A DNA stretch of 64,000 nt. Origin: Anatilimnocola floriformis. Lineage in GTDB: Bacteria > Planctomycetota > Planctomycetia > Pirellulales > Pirellulaceae. The notes below the pieces were generated by a model, which was not told the origin of the DNA, searched no databases, and saw only the letters and a list, made by a program, of their open reading frames with translations. The position numbers and the translations under genes were made by a program. The stretch is from assembly GCF_024256385.1 (NCBI RefSeq), contig NZ_JAMLFW010000001.1:4092001-4156000 (forward strand), given 5' to 3'. Numbering within the stretch: the stretch's first letter is position 1; each line of letters begins with the position of its first letter. Positions 24,511-33,504 of this stretch are shown here, one piece after another.

Positions 24511-24618
24511 GTACGAAAGGGGGGCTCCAGCGCAATCGGTTATCCGGGAGATAGGAGAGCGGTTACGATTGGAAGGCCCCCCGCGACCGGGAAAGGGCTT
24601 TTGAGCCTTGCTGTCATG
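24511..24618 (+). ncRNA. Candidate structured 5' leader of the flavoprotein gene
   Basis: From about 24511 the plus strand can fold into a long stem: GGGGGGC (24519-24525) pairs with GCCCCCC (24576-24582), and, after an internal loop, CAATCG (24533-24538) pairs with CGATTG (24566-24571). The 27-base apical region is purine-rich. A second hairpin follows (AAGG-CT near 24593 pairing with AGCCTT near 24604, with a bulged G). The gene starts at 24687, so about 70 bases separate the folds from the start codon. It matches no riboswitch or small RNA consensus I remember; SRP RNA was considered and excluded. Confidence 0.45.
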
Positions 24619-24686
24619 GACGGCTTCAGGCACACTGGCAAGGGCAGTAATTCGGCGGTTGGGCAGGGCAACGGGAGTCAGCAGTA

Positions 24687-25844
24687 ATGAAGTGTTTTGC
24701 GTTTCACCTCATGCCTTGGGATCGGCTGCCGGCGGACTTTGGCGAGAAGTATGAGTCGGCTTGGACTTGGCTGCCGAACTCGCTGTATGACCCCAAGCAT
24801 GGCCACACGCTGTACAACCGCTTTTTGGATGAGCTGTGCCTGGCCGATGAGCTGGGTTTTGACGGCGTGTGTGTGAATGAGCATCACCAGAACGCGTATG
24901 GAACGATGCCGAGCCCGAACTTGATGGGCTCGATCCTGGCGCGGCAGACCAAGCGCTGCAAGATCGCGGTCATCGGCAATGCGTTGCCGCTGTACAACCC
25001 GCCGACGCGGGTGGCCGAGGAGTTCGCCATGATCGACGTGATCAGCGGCGGTCGGCTGATCGCGGGGCTCGTCGTGGGCGGTGGGCCGGAGTACTACAGC
25101 TTTTCGATGAACCCGACGCACGCGCGGGCCATGTACAACGAAGCTCTCGACCTGGTCGTGCGGGCTTGGACCGAGCCGGGGCCGTTTGAGCATTATGGCG
25201 AGTATTGGAAGCTGAAATATGTGAACCCCTGGCCGCGGCCGTTGCAGCAGCCGCATCCGCCCATCTGGATTCCCGGCGCCGGCAGCAAGGAGACAATCGA
25301 GTTCGTCGCGCAGCGGCGATATGCGTACATGGGCATTCCGTATTTTCACGTCGATTTCTTCCAACGCAACTTCGACATGTTCCGCGACTGCTGCCAGAAG
25401 AACGGCTATGAGTGCGATCCCGAGCAACTCGGTTGGCTCTGCCCGATCTACGTCGCCGAGACCGACGCGCAGGCTTGGGAAGAGTACGAGCATCACTTCA
25501 TGTACTTTGCCCAGCAGCTGCTGAAGGGGCTGGTCGTGCTGCCGCCGGGTTACACCAGCGCTCGCTCGCTGATCGGCATTCACAGCGCGATGAAGCAGTT
25601 CCTGATCAACGTAAAGACCCGCAAAGAAATCGAAGACGGCGCGTACGCGATCGTCGGCAGCCCGGAAACGGTGCGCGACAAGCTCGCGCATTACGCGAAG
25701 CGGCTCGGCGTCGGCAATCTCCTCGGCTTGTTCCAAATCGGCACGCTGCCGGCGGAATTGACCAAGAAGAATCTGACGATCTTTGCCCAGGAAGTGATGC
25801 CGGCGCTGCAGAAGCTGGATACGCGGATTGGCGTTGCGGTTTAG
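24687..25844 (+). CDS. LLM-class (luciferase-like) flavin-dependent oxidoreductase
   Basis: A 385-residue TIM-barrel flavoprotein of the bacterial luciferase superfamily. The segments Asp-Glu-Leu-Gly-Phe-Asp-Gly-Val-Cys-Val-Asn-Glu-His-His, Asn-Pro-Pro-Thr-Arg-Val-Ala-Glu-Glu-Phe-Ala-Met-Ile-Asp and Ser-Gly-Gly-Arg-Leu-Ile-Ala-Gly-Leu-Val-Val-Gly-Gly-Gly match group members that use FMN or F420. A late Ile-Val-Gly-Ser-Pro-Glu-Thr-Val is typical of the C-terminal end of the barrel. The substrate is unknown. An alpha/beta hydrolase gene follows 99 bases later; monooxygenase-hydrolase pairs of this type are common in catabolism of ring or ester compounds. A structured leader precedes it. Confidence 0.9.
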   Translation: MKCFAFHLMPWDRLPADFGEKYESAWTWLPNSLYDPKHGHTLYNRFLDELCLADELGFDGVCVNEHHQNAYGTMPSPNLMGSILARQTKRCKIAVIGNALPLYNPPTRVAEEFAMIDVISGGRLIAGLVVGGGPEYYSFSMNPTHARAMYNEALDLVVRAWTEPGPFEHYGEYWKLKYVNPWPRPLQQPHPPIWIPGAGSKETIEFVAQRRYAYMGIPYFHVDFFQRNFDMFRDCCQKNGYECDPEQLGWLCPIYVAETDAQAWEEYEHHFMYFAQQLLKGLVVLPPGYTSARSLIGIHSAMKQFLINVKTRKEIEDGAYAIVGSPETVRDKLAHYAKRLGVGNLLGLFQIGTLPAELTKKNLTIFAQEVMPALQKLDTRIGVAV

Positions 25845-25857
25845 GCGTTGCTGCTGA

Positions 25858-25916
25858 TTTGAGTTCTGAGACAGGAAAGCTGTTGAACGAACTCTCCTCT
25901 TGTCTCAGAACTCAAA
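25858..25916. repeat. Inverted repeat with 16-base arms
   Basis: The arm TTTGAGTTCTGAGACA at 25858-25873 is matched by its perfect reverse complement at 25901-25916, with a 27-base spacer. Part of the right arm is repeated directly just after (CTCAGAACTCAAAACT, overlapping to ~25932). It lies between the flavoprotein and hydrolase genes and could attenuate read-through or be a dispersed repeat. Confidence 0.75.
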
Positions 25917-25943
25917 ACTCAGAACTCAAAACTTTCTCCCTCC

Positions 25944-26726
25944 ATGCCCTCCACTCGAACGATCAATATCGCTGGCAAGAAAACCCAACTCACCGAAGGA
26001 GGCAGCGGGCCGCCGTTGCTGTATTTGCATTCGGCAGGGGGCGAAACCGAGTGGATGCCGTTTCATGAAGAGCTGTCGAGGAGCTTCACAGTGCTGTTGC
26101 CGGCGCATCCGGGGTTTGCGGATTCCAAAGGGCTCGAGGAAGTTCGCGATGTGACCGATTATGCGTGGCATTATGTCGACATGCTGGCCGAATTGAAGCT
26201 GAAGAATGTGCCGGTGGTCGGCTTCTCGCTCGGTGGCTGGACGGGGATGGAACTTGCCATTCTGCGGCCGGCGCTGGTCAGCAAACTGGTCCTGGTGAAC
26301 TCGGCGGGCGTGCGCGTGGCGGGTTCGCCGATGGGGGAACTGTTTATCGACGACCTCGCGAAGTTGCGGGCGTTGCTCTTTAAGGATCCGAACAATCCGG
26401 TGATCAAGCTGGCGATGCCGATGGACCTGGAAGATCGGCGGATCCTGCAGTGGCTTGCCGCTCGCGAAGCGACGGCGCGGGTTGGCTGGAATCCGTATCT
26501 ACACAATCCTCGCCTCGCCGCCCATCTGCATCGCATCGAATGCCCGACGAAAATCCTATGGGGCCGGCACGACAAGCTGATCCCGCTGCCGCACGGGGAG
26601 TTCTTGGCGAGCAGGATTCGCGGCGCGCAGCTGGAAGTATTCGACGGCTCGGCACATATGCTGCCGTTTGAGGAACCGGTGAAATTTGCGACGGCGGTGA
26701 AAGAATTCTTAGTTAGTAGTTCTTAG
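25944..26726 (+). CDS. Alpha/beta-fold hydrolase
   Basis: A 260-residue soluble hydrolase. The oxyanion region His-Ser-Ala-Gly-Gly-Glu near 29, nucleophile elbow Gly-Phe-Ser-Leu-Gly-Gly near 92, the acid in Trp-Gly-Arg-His-Asp-Lys-Leu-Ile-Pro and the catalytic histidine in Gly-Ser-Ala-His-Met-Leu-Pro-Phe-Glu-Glu complete the triad. The protein could be an esterase, C-C hydrolase or haloalkane-type enzyme; nothing in the sequence decides. It lies behind the luciferase-like gene on the same strand, separated by an inverted repeat, so a shared pathway is plausible. Confidence 0.88.
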   Translation: MPSTRTINIAGKKTQLTEGGSGPPLLYLHSAGGETEWMPFHEELSRSFTVLLPAHPGFADSKGLEEVRDVTDYAWHYVDMLAELKLKNVPVVGFSLGGWTGMELAILRPALVSKLVLVNSAGVRVAGSPMGELFIDDLAKLRALLFKDPNNPVIKLAMPMDLEDRRILQWLAAREATARVGWNPYLHNPRLAAHLHRIECPTKILWGRHDKLIPLPHGEFLASRIRGAQLEVFDGSAHMLPFEEPVKFATAVKEFLVSSS

Positions 26727-26740
26727 TTCGTGGTTGGTAG

Positions 26741-26765
26741 GAGGGTAGCGACGAGTTGCTCCCTC
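26741..26765. terminator. Hairpin between convergent genes
   Basis: GAGGG-(T)-AGC pairs with GCTCCCTC around an eight-base loop, between the hydrolase stop and the phosphorylase stop. It has no T-run, so it is only a possible shared terminator. Confidence 0.3.
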
Positions 26766-27592
26766 TAAGCCTTCTCTTCGGCCAACACGCCCATGACCAG
26801 CGCTCGCAGCTTGGGCTCGGCGGCGTTTGCATGGGCGATGATCTTCGGCACTTCGGCAGGTTCGAGCGAATCGGGAAAGCACATGTCGGTGATGATCGAA
26901 AAGCCGACGACCTTCAGCCCGGCATGCACTGCAACGATCACTTCTGGCACGGTCGACATGCCCACCACATCGGCGCCAATCAAACGCAGGAAGCGATATT
27001 CCGCGCGGGTCTCGAGGTTCGGTCCGCTGACAGCGACAAACACGCCTTTGTGGACGACGATGTCTTGCTGCCGGCCGATCTTCAAGGCGCGATCGACGAG
27101 AGCGCGGTCGTAGGGCTGGCTCATGTCGGGAAAGCGTGGTCCGAGGCGGTCGTCGTTGACGCCGATCAGCGGATTGCCGCCCATCAGGTTGATCTGGTCT
27201 TCGATGACCATGATGTCGCCGCACTTATAGTACGGATTCATGCCGCCGCAGGCGTTCGAGACGACGAGCATCTTGGCGCCCATGGCCTTGAAGACGCGAA
27301 CGGGAAGCGTGATCAGGTCGAGGGGATAGCCCTCGTACATGTGGAAGCGGCCTTCCATCGCCATGACCGGCAAGCCGCCGAGCGTGCCGCAGATCAACCG
27401 GCCGCGATGGCTGATAGCCGTGCTGCGCGGGAAGTGCGGAATGTCGCCGTAGTCGATGGCGACGTCTTGCTGCATCTGCTCGACCAGGCTGCCGAGCCCG
27501 GTGCCCAGAATGATCCCCGCGTGGGGCGTTTTGTTCCACTTCGAACGGATGAAGGCGGTGGCTTCTTCGATTTTGGCAAACAAACCCTGCAT
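26765..27592 (-). CDS. Purine nucleoside phosphorylase (trimeric type)
   Basis: A 275-residue enzyme that cleaves purine nucleosides with phosphate, in the trimeric PNP/MTAP family. Seen: Gly-Thr-Gly-Leu-Gly-Ser (phosphate site), Ser-His-Arg-Gly, Gly-Arg-Phe-His-Met-Tyr-Glu-Gly, Asn-Ala-Cys-Gly-Gly-Met-Asn, [12 protein letters not shown] and Val-Gly-Met-Ser-Thr-Val-Pro-Glu-Val. The position equivalent to human Asn243, which restricts mammalian PNP to 6-oxopurines, is Asp236 here (Ile-Ile-Thr-Asp-Met-Cys). Aspartate occurs at that place in adenine-accepting relatives, so adenosine or methylthioadenosine may be used. It stands alone between convergent and co-directional neighbours. Confidence 0.92.
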   Translation of the reverse strand: MQGLFAKIEEATAFIRSKWNKTPHAGIILGTGLGSLVEQMQQDVAIDYGDIPHFPRSTAISHRGRLICGTLGGLPVMAMEGRFHMYEGYPLDLITLPVRVFKAMGAKMLVVSNACGGMNPYYKCGDIMVIEDQINLMGGNPLIGVNDDRLGPRFPDMSQPYDRALVDRALKIGRQQDIVVHKGVFVAVSGPNLETRAEYRFLRLIGADVVGMSTVPEVIVAVHAGLKVVGFSIITDMCFPDSLEPAEVPKIIAHANAAEPKLRALVMGVLAEEKA

Positions 27593-27681
27593 GTGATTTC
27601 CCCGACCCTGTTCTCAATACCCAGCGCAAAAACAACGGGCCAAGGGTACCGCAAGTTCAGAAAATTCGCCAGCGGTTAAGG

Positions 27682-30600
27682 CTACTTGAACGGATCTTCG
27701 GCTTCCTGCCGCGGCGCGGGAGGCGCTGGTCCGTTCGGGGCTGGCGCGTTGGGAGCCTGCGGCGCTCCGGCGCGCTTGAGGGCTTCTTTGATCCGCTCGA
27801 CATCGGCTGCCGGCACACCGGCCGGAATCTGAATCTGCCGACCGTTGGGGCCGATGATTACTCGCTGGCCACCGGCGCCGGGCTGAGGAGCAAAAGGATC
27901 ATCCACCGTCTTCGTGCGGCCGGAGTTGAAGAGCCCATCGGTCACGTCGACCGAAGTCCCCTGCGGTTGCCCAGCGAGCAGGCTCGATAGATTGCCGGTT
28001 TGAGCTGGCGGCATGGGTGGGAGCGGATCATTGGTCAGTTTGATCGTCGTCAGCCGCATGGTGCCGGGCTGAACCCAGGTGGTGACTTGCACGATGGATT
28101 TTTCGAGATCGGCTGCAACTTCACACATGTTGGCTTGCGCGGTGGCGATGTCACCTTCGTAGGCAATGGCGCCGTTTCGTTTATCGAGACACAGGATATT
28201 CGCCGTCCAGTTGCCGCTGTTGTTTCCCCGGCGATTGCGGATGAAAACCAGCAGCGGCGAATCGACAGGCTGTTCAAAGGGCAAGCCGTGCTGGGCGATG
28301 AACGCCGGCGTTTGCCAGCGCTGCTTGCCCGTCACGCGATCGAGAGCATAGACTCGGCCGTGGGCTTGCTGCCCCGGCATGCCGCCGCCCGACAGCGGTT
28401 GCGTTACCAGGCCCGGCACCGATTCGGCGATCGGCGTATTGGCGAGCACCGTGTATTGCTCTTGCGAACGATAGACATGCACCGAGGTGAGCGTGGGTTC
28501 GGGCTGCAGTTGCGATTGCACCACCGGCTGGCCGGTGACCAGCGAGATCACCGTAAACTTGCCGCTCGTCTCCAGCATGGCAAACTCTTGGCCGTCGAGG
28601 AGCTGTCCCTTGGCCCCGGTGGGAGTTTCGAGCTTCCACAAATCATCCTGCTCGCTCCAAGCATCAAACAAACGGAGTCGCAGCGTGCCGCCGACCTGCT
28701 CGAACGACAGAACGCGCCGACCGTTGGTGGCCAAGCGATTGTTCGGGCGGTTGACTGTGCGTGTGCCGACCTGCGAACCGTCGCGCATGCTGAAGACCGT
28801 GGCGCGATCGGAATTGGGGGCCGCGGCGAACACGTATTCGTCGTCGCCGAACAGATCACAAGCCGGGTCAATGCCGCTGCGTTCCCACAGCGTTTCGCCG
28901 GTGAGCGGATCCGCACAAACGAGTTGCCGGGAACGCTGATAAACAATGCCGAAGGGAGTGACCGGCCCCGGCTGATAGTTGGTTTGCGCCGATTGATCAA
29001 AAGCCATCGTCCGCGAGCCCGTGATCGGGTTCGAAGTCTGACGCGATTGCGGATAAGCCCGGCCCATTTGCAGCGGATCCATATTCACGACTTCCGCGCG
29101 CCACAAAATGGGTTCGCCGGGGCCGCGATTGGCTCGCAGCGCGTCGATCGTGAGAATCTCACCGCCGGTGTGCACCGTGATGATGTGTCCTGTCGCGCGG
29201 CCAACCAGGCCCGAGTAAGGGATCGAGTAGGTTTGTCGATACACACCGTCCTGGCGGCGGATCGGTGCTTGAGCGATCGTCTTTCCTTGGCTGTCGAAGA
29301 CTTGCAGCGCTTGTTGCGACGGATCGTACACCGCTCGTAGGCCACGAGGTGCTGGGCCGGTGAACTCGGCCATCATCACGCTGAAGTTGTTCATGTAGGT
29401 CCGCGGTCGCGAACTTTCGGAGCTTGCCTCTACCTTCTGGGCGCGGCCGCCGGGCCAGCTATCAAGAGCCAGCATCGTCCGAGGCGTGCCGGCGTTTTGG
29501 ATCTTGGAGATCAGCGCAAAAGCAGGATGATCGGCAGCGACCGGATGGCGCGCGACAAACGCAGCCAGCTCGGCTGATTTCTCGGCGGCCAGGTAGGGGC
29601 GTTGCACCAGATCATAGGTTTCGACGAGCGCTGCCAATCCCGCCGCGCGATAATTGGTGTCTGCTGAATCGAGCAGATCGCCGGCTCGCAGTTCCGCTTC
29701 GAGATACGACTTGTCGAACAGTAGTTTTTGCACGATGAGCAAGCGAGCGCGATCGGCGAGCGGATGAAAGCCATAGACTTCCACAAACCGACGAGCGCCC
29801 TTAAGAGAGTCGGCCTTCAGGCAAGCGGCCAGGCGTTCCTCGAGTCGTTGCTGCAGCTTGGTGCGGTCGGCATCGCTGCTGCTGGTGTAAAGCTCGGTCA
29901 AGCGCGCTTGCAGCCAACGGCCGGTGCGTACCTGCCATTTGCTGTCGATATATTCCATCTGGGCGCTGCCGTCGTCGGAACCGACGTCGGCTTGCAGCTC
30001 ATCAGCGAGCGTGACGAATGCCTCGAGCGATTCCGCGACGAGACCAGCCTTGTGCATGCCGACGGCTTGCAGCCGCAGCAGTTCACGGCGCTGCGCGGGA
30101 TGATCGATCAACTCCTTGGCTTCCACGACCAGCTCGCGGTGTTTGTCAAAATCCGTGCGGAGCAGCACCAGCATGACGCGCGCGAGTAATCCGCGAATGC
30201 GTTCTTCGTGGGGATGCGCTTTGAAGGCTTGCCGCAAGCTGGTGAGAGCTTCGTTGGTTTTGCCTTCGGTCAGCAGCAATTCGCCGAGTCGCGCGAGAGC
30301 ACGCACATCGGTGGGATTGGCGGCGAGATCTTTTTCGACCTGAGCCCGCATATGCTCGACGAGATAAAAAGCTGACATCTGATCGTGGCCGATCGAGATC
30401 ATCTCGCCGGCAAAACTGACGAGATTGCCGAGCGTGAATTCGGTGCGCGACTTGTCGGCGATCTTGCCGGTATCGAGGTCGAGCTTCAGGAGCTGTTGGC
30501 CGGTGGTGGGCAGATAATAATGCGTGCCGTTGTAGAAACCGCGGCCTGAGGCGATTTCGCCACCGAGTTCAACCGGCGCCTTCCAAGCTTCCGTGCCGTC

Positions 30601-32607
30601 GCTCACGGAGATGGCTCGCACGTTCTTTTTGCCGACGAGAATGATTTTTTCTTTGTGAATGCAGGCGACGAAAAGTGATTCGTCGCGCTTGACCGGCGCC
30701 CCCCACTTCGGCTTGCCGGTCAGCAGATCGACACAGTGCAAAAACTGCGATTCCACCGGCGTGACGATGACCGAGCCATCGGCCACGATGGCCGACGAAT
30801 CGAGCCAACGGCCGGACGGTTGATTGTTATTCAAATTCGACGAAGTGATCACGCCGCGATTGGGACGCCCCAACAAGTCGTTGCGCTCATACGTGTAATG
30901 CCACTTGAGCGACCGAGTTCCCAGATCAACAGCGACAACGGCGCCAGCCGACGTCGGACAAATCAACACGCCATCGGCATACGAGGGCGAAGCTGCCGCC
31001 AGCCGGCGCGTGGCATCGTAGCGAATGGTCAGCGTTTCATCGGGCACACTGCCGAGTTGCTGTTTCCATTCGAGCTTGCCCGTTTGGGGCGAGAGGCAGA
31101 GCAGTCGCAGTTCGCCGTTAAATTCGGCCAGTGCGAACAGTTTTTCCGCAACGGAGACCGGCGCACCCAAGAAGAACGCTCCAGCCAGATTCGGATCGTC
31201 GTGGCCGCTGTCGCCACCGACTTGCCAACAGAGTGCGCCTTGCCGGAGAAGATTGAGAGCGGTCAGCTTGTTGCTGCCGCGGACACCGACCGGCTGCCGC
31301 GCACCAACCCACACGTTGCGCGTGGTGTTGATGTTCTGCGTGTTCATGAATTCGAGATCGTCGATCAGGTAGAGCTGCTGACTATCGCTGCTCAGCTGAC
31401 CGTAGAGATTGTCTTCCCAAATTCGCTGACGGACGGCATTTTCCTTGGTCGCGGCAATCTGCTGTGCGCCCGCTGTGAGCGCGCCCGCATTGCTCGTGAT
31501 CCGATCTTCGTGTGGATACACCCACATCCGGCGACCGGTCTTGAGCGATACACCCATGACTTTTTCGGGCGAGCGAATCACAACGTAGTCCACTCGCTTG
31601 TTGTCTTTTTTATTAATCGATGCCACGGCCAGCGGCTGGAGCGCGGGGACAATCGTCTCGCCTTTGTCTTGTAGCGTACGAGCATATTTGCCGACCCACT
31701 TATCGAGATCGGGGTCATTCGTCGTCGGAAAGTACCATTCGGAAATCACGAGTGGCATGCCACCCGCAGTGGCTGCATTGCGAGCTTCGTCGCCGCGGAA
31801 CATCACCCACTGATTGGCCACCGCCGCGGCCGGAGCCAGACCGCGACCGGCGATCAGCTGTAGCCACTTCATGGCGTCTTCTTCTTTGTCGAAGATCGAT
31901 TGCTCGCCGTCCTTCAGCCGGACTTTTACTTTTGGTGTTCGCCACTTGAGCGCGATCAACACTTCGTTAGCTTTGTCGGGTCGCTGCGCATAGCTCCAAG
32001 CAGTCGCCGTCAGCACCGACAACTCGGGGTCGAGCATGTCGCGGGCTGGAGCTTGTTCGCATAACGGCTGCAGCAAAATCGCGGCTGCGAGCGCCCGGCC
32101 TTGATCGAGTTCCAAGCGACCGAGAAGAAACGTCGCTTCATAACCGGCCTTGGTGTGCACAAACCGCCGCGCGACTTCAGCCACGGCGGGTACGTCGCGA
32201 TCGCGGAGCGCTTCGTTTAAATTCCGGCGGGCTTCGTGGCCAACTTGCGTTTCATACAATTGCCGCGCAGCGGGCGGCAGTGAGCCCAGCAACTGACTAG
32301 CGGTGGCCTTTACGCTGACCTGCGTCTCTGGTTGGCCGGCCGCTGCGAGAAAATAATCGTCGAGGGCGGAGTCGGTTAGCAACTCTTCGAGAGCTTGCAC
32401 TGCAACCGGATAGTCCTCTTCATCGAGCGCCTTGCGAGCGCGATTGAGCAACTGGCGCAATTCGCGGGTAGCGGGGCGAATGACACTGCCGTTGTCATTT
32501 TTGCTAATCCCCGAGTCGATCTGGGCCTGCGCGGTCGTAACAGCCACCAGCAACAGCATTGCCAGGCACAACAACCAGCGGCAACCAATCCGTCGATTTA
32601 GCAACAT
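27682..32607 (-). CDS. Giant exported TPR and PQQ-propeller protein
   Basis: 1641 residues from the ATG at 32607, which begins a clean Sec signal (hydrophobic core, Ala-Gln-Ala-Gln cleavage near 28); an ORF start at 32691 would bury it behind a basic peptide. After a helical N-terminal region, two PQQ-like beta-propeller regions flank a TPR-type helical region (about residues 790-1100, with Ala-Arg-Leu-Gly-Glu-Leu-Leu-Leu-Thr-Glu-Gly repeats). Blades are recognised by patterns such as Asp-Leu-Leu-Thr-Gly-Lys-Pro-Lys-Trp and Asp-Pro-Leu-Thr-Gly-Glu-Thr-Leu-Trp-Glu-Arg. The C-terminal ~80 residues are Pro/Gly/Ala-rich with a final acidic segment. It is probably a large periplasmic scaffold; no catalytic site is recognised. 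Confidence 0.85.
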   Translation of the reverse strand: MLLNRRIGCRWLLCLAMLLLVAVTTAQAQIDSGISKNDNGSVIRPATRELRQLLNRARKALDEEDYPVAVQALEELLTDSALDDYFLAAAGQPETQVSVKATASQLLGSLPPAARQLYETQVGHEARRNLNEALRDRDVPAVAEVARRFVHTKAGYEATFLLGRLELDQGRALAAAILLQPLCEQAPARDMLDPELSVLTATAWSYAQRPDKANEVLIALKWRTPKVKVRLKDGEQSIFDKEEDAMKWLQLIAGRGLAPAAAVANQWVMFRGDEARNAATAGGMPLVISEWYFPTTNDPDLDKWVGKYARTLQDKGETIVPALQPLAVASINKKDNKRVDYVVIRSPEKVMGVSLKTGRRMWVYPHEDRITSNAGALTAGAQQIAATKENAVRQRIWEDNLYGQLSSDSQQLYLIDDLEFMNTQNINTTRNVWVGARQPVGVRGSNKLTALNLLRQGALCWQVGGDSGHDDPNLAGAFFLGAPVSVAEKLFALAEFNGELRLLCLSPQTGKLEWKQQLGSVPDETLTIRYDATRRLAAASPSYADGVLICPTSAGAVVAVDLGTRSLKWHYTYERNDLLGRPNRGVITSSNLNNNQPSGRWLDSSAIVADGSVIVTPVESQFLHCVDLLTGKPKWGAPVKRDESLFVACIHKEKIILVGKKNVRAISVSDGTEAWKAPVELGGEIASGRGFYNGTHYYLPTTGQQLLKLDLDTGKIADKSRTEFTLGNLVSFAGEMISIGHDQMSAFYLVEHMRAQVEKDLAANPTDVRALARLGELLLTEGKTNEALTSLRQAFKAHPHEERIRGLLARVMLVLLRTDFDKHRELVVEAKELIDHPAQRRELLRLQAVGMHKAGLVAESLEAFVTLADELQADVGSDDGSAQMEYIDSKWQVRTGRWLQARLTELYTSSSDADRTKLQQRLEERLAACLKADSLKGARRFVEVYGFHPLADRARLLIVQKLLFDKSYLEAELRAGDLLDSADTNYRAAGLAALVETYDLVQRPYLAAEKSAELAAFVARHPVAADHPAFALISKIQNAGTPRTMLALDSWPGGRAQKVEASSESSRPRTYMNNFSVMMAEFTGPAPRGLRAVYDPSQQALQVFDSQGKTIAQAPIRRQDGVYRQTYSIPYSGLVGRATGHIITVHTGGEILTIDALRANRGPGEPILWRAEVVNMDPLQMGRAYPQSRQTSNPITGSRTMAFDQSAQTNYQPGPVTPFGIVYQRSRQLVCADPLTGETLWERSGIDPACDLFGDDEYVFAAAPNSDRATVFSMRDGSQVGTRTVNRPNNRLATNGRRVLSFEQVGGTLRLRLFDAWSEQDDLWKLETPTGAKGQLLDGQEFAMLETSGKFTVISLVTGQPVVQSQLQPEPTLTSVHVYRSQEQYTVLANTPIAESVPGLVTQPLSGGGMPGQQAHGRVYALDRVTGKQRWQTPAFIAQHGLPFEQPVDSPLLVFIRNRRGNNSGNWTANILCLDKRNGAIAYEGDIATAQANMCEVAADLEKSIVQVTTWVQPGTMRLTTIKLTNDPLPPMPPAQTGNLSSLLAGQPQGTSVDVTDGLFNSGRTKTVDDPFAPQPGAGGQRVIIGPNGRQIQIPAGVPAADVERIKEALKRAGAPQAPNAPAPNGPAPPAPRQEAEDPFK

Positions 32608-33045
32608 CGATACGCGTCCTATTCGCGACAGGAAAGTGGAGCTGCGAAAGGGGCGAGGCCAACCTCTCGCGGGCGCAACTCGTTTTCTCAAAATATCTTA
32701 CCAGGAGCAAGCAACGGAAGTGCAAGAAACGTCCGGCTTGTTACGCGGGCATGGCAAAGTGCGACGCAGATGCGCCAGAGGTATTGAATATGCGGCATTG
32801 GATCGCGTGGTATTGGTGGTGATGAATGTGCGAAAAACAAGCTGTTTTTGACTCTTCAGCGGCGAGAATGCGATTATTTTGCGGAATTTAAGAGGTTTTA
32901 GCGGTTCGACCAGTTGCATTTTCCGCTGTACACGTCAAATTGGCCCGCAAATCCACGCTGCGGACATCGCAGTGCGGACGAACAAACTATTCATTGTCTT
33001 CGAGGCAACCTCTCACGGGCGCCTCACCACGGAGGTCGGTAGCAG
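32608..33045. other. Divergent intergenic region before the HU gene
   Basis: About 440 bases between the giant propeller gene and the HU gene. A weak 7-base hairpin flanked by A and T runs lies at 32833-32849 and could terminate either way. A strong GGAGGT ribosome-binding site near 33031 serves the HU gene. No RNA gene or clear promoter boxes are seen. Confidence 0.4.
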
Positions 33046-33369
33046 ATGGCTAAAAAAGCCCCCACGGCGAAACCCGCCAGCAAGTCGGAAGTCTTTGCAA
33101 ACATCGCGACAACAACGGGCCTGACCAAGAAGCAGGTCACCTCGGTGTTCGAAGCCCTGACGACTGAAATCGGCAAGGCTTTGGGCAAGAAGGGCTCGGG
33201 CGTGTTCCAGATTCCAGGCCTGGCCAAGATCATGCGGAAAGACATCCCCGCCAAGGCCGCTCGCAAGGGCATCGATCCCTTCACCAAGCAAATGCGCGAT
33301 TTCCCCGCCAAGCCGGCGCGGAAGAGCGTTCGCGTCCGCCCGCTGAAGGGCCTGAAGGGCATGGTCTAA
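33046..33369 (+). CDS. HU-family DNA-binding protein
   Basis: A 107-residue basic nucleoid protein. After a Lys/Ala-rich lead, the HU helical part (Val-Phe-Ala-Asn-Ile-Ala-Thr-Thr-Thr-Gly-Leu-Thr-Lys-Lys-Gln-Val) and the beta-saddle (Gly-Ser-Gly-Val-Phe-Gln-Ile-Pro-Gly-Leu) are recognisable. The DNA-binding arm is short and irregular compared with E. coli HU, and the C-terminal tail is Lys/Arg/Pro-rich, as in the planctomycete HU-like group. It likely binds and bends DNA non-specifically. A GGAGGT ribosome-binding site and a strong terminator suggest a separate, highly expressed transcript. Confidence 0.88.
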   Translation: MAKKAPTAKPASKSEVFANIATTTGLTKKQVTSVFEALTTEIGKALGKKGSGVFQIPGLAKIMRKDIPAKAARKGIDPFTKQMRDFPAKPARKSVRVRPLKGLKGMV

Positions 33370-33430
33370 TCGTCATTCGCGACGACGACCTGCAACTGCG
33401 ACAGTCAGCAGTTTTGCCTGCAAGCATCGA

Positions 33431-33471
33431 AAACTCCCGCCGCGAGGGCCGCTCGCGACGGGAGTTTTTTT
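33431..33471 (+). terminator. Rho-independent terminator of the HU gene
   Basis: Nested arms AAACTCCCG-c-CGCGAG and CTCGCG-a-CGGGAGTTT enclose a five-base loop (GGCCG), followed by a run of seven T. The hairpin starts about 60 bases after the HU stop. Confidence 0.9.
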
Positions 33472-33504
33472 GTGGAGTTTCCTGTCCTTATCTCGAATCC
33501 ACTG

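Noticed and set aside
24519-24582. Signal recognition particle RNA
   Set aside because: The GGGGGC start and GCCCCC end look similar, but the conserved SRP core (GGTCAGG...GGAAGGAAGCAGCC type) is absent.
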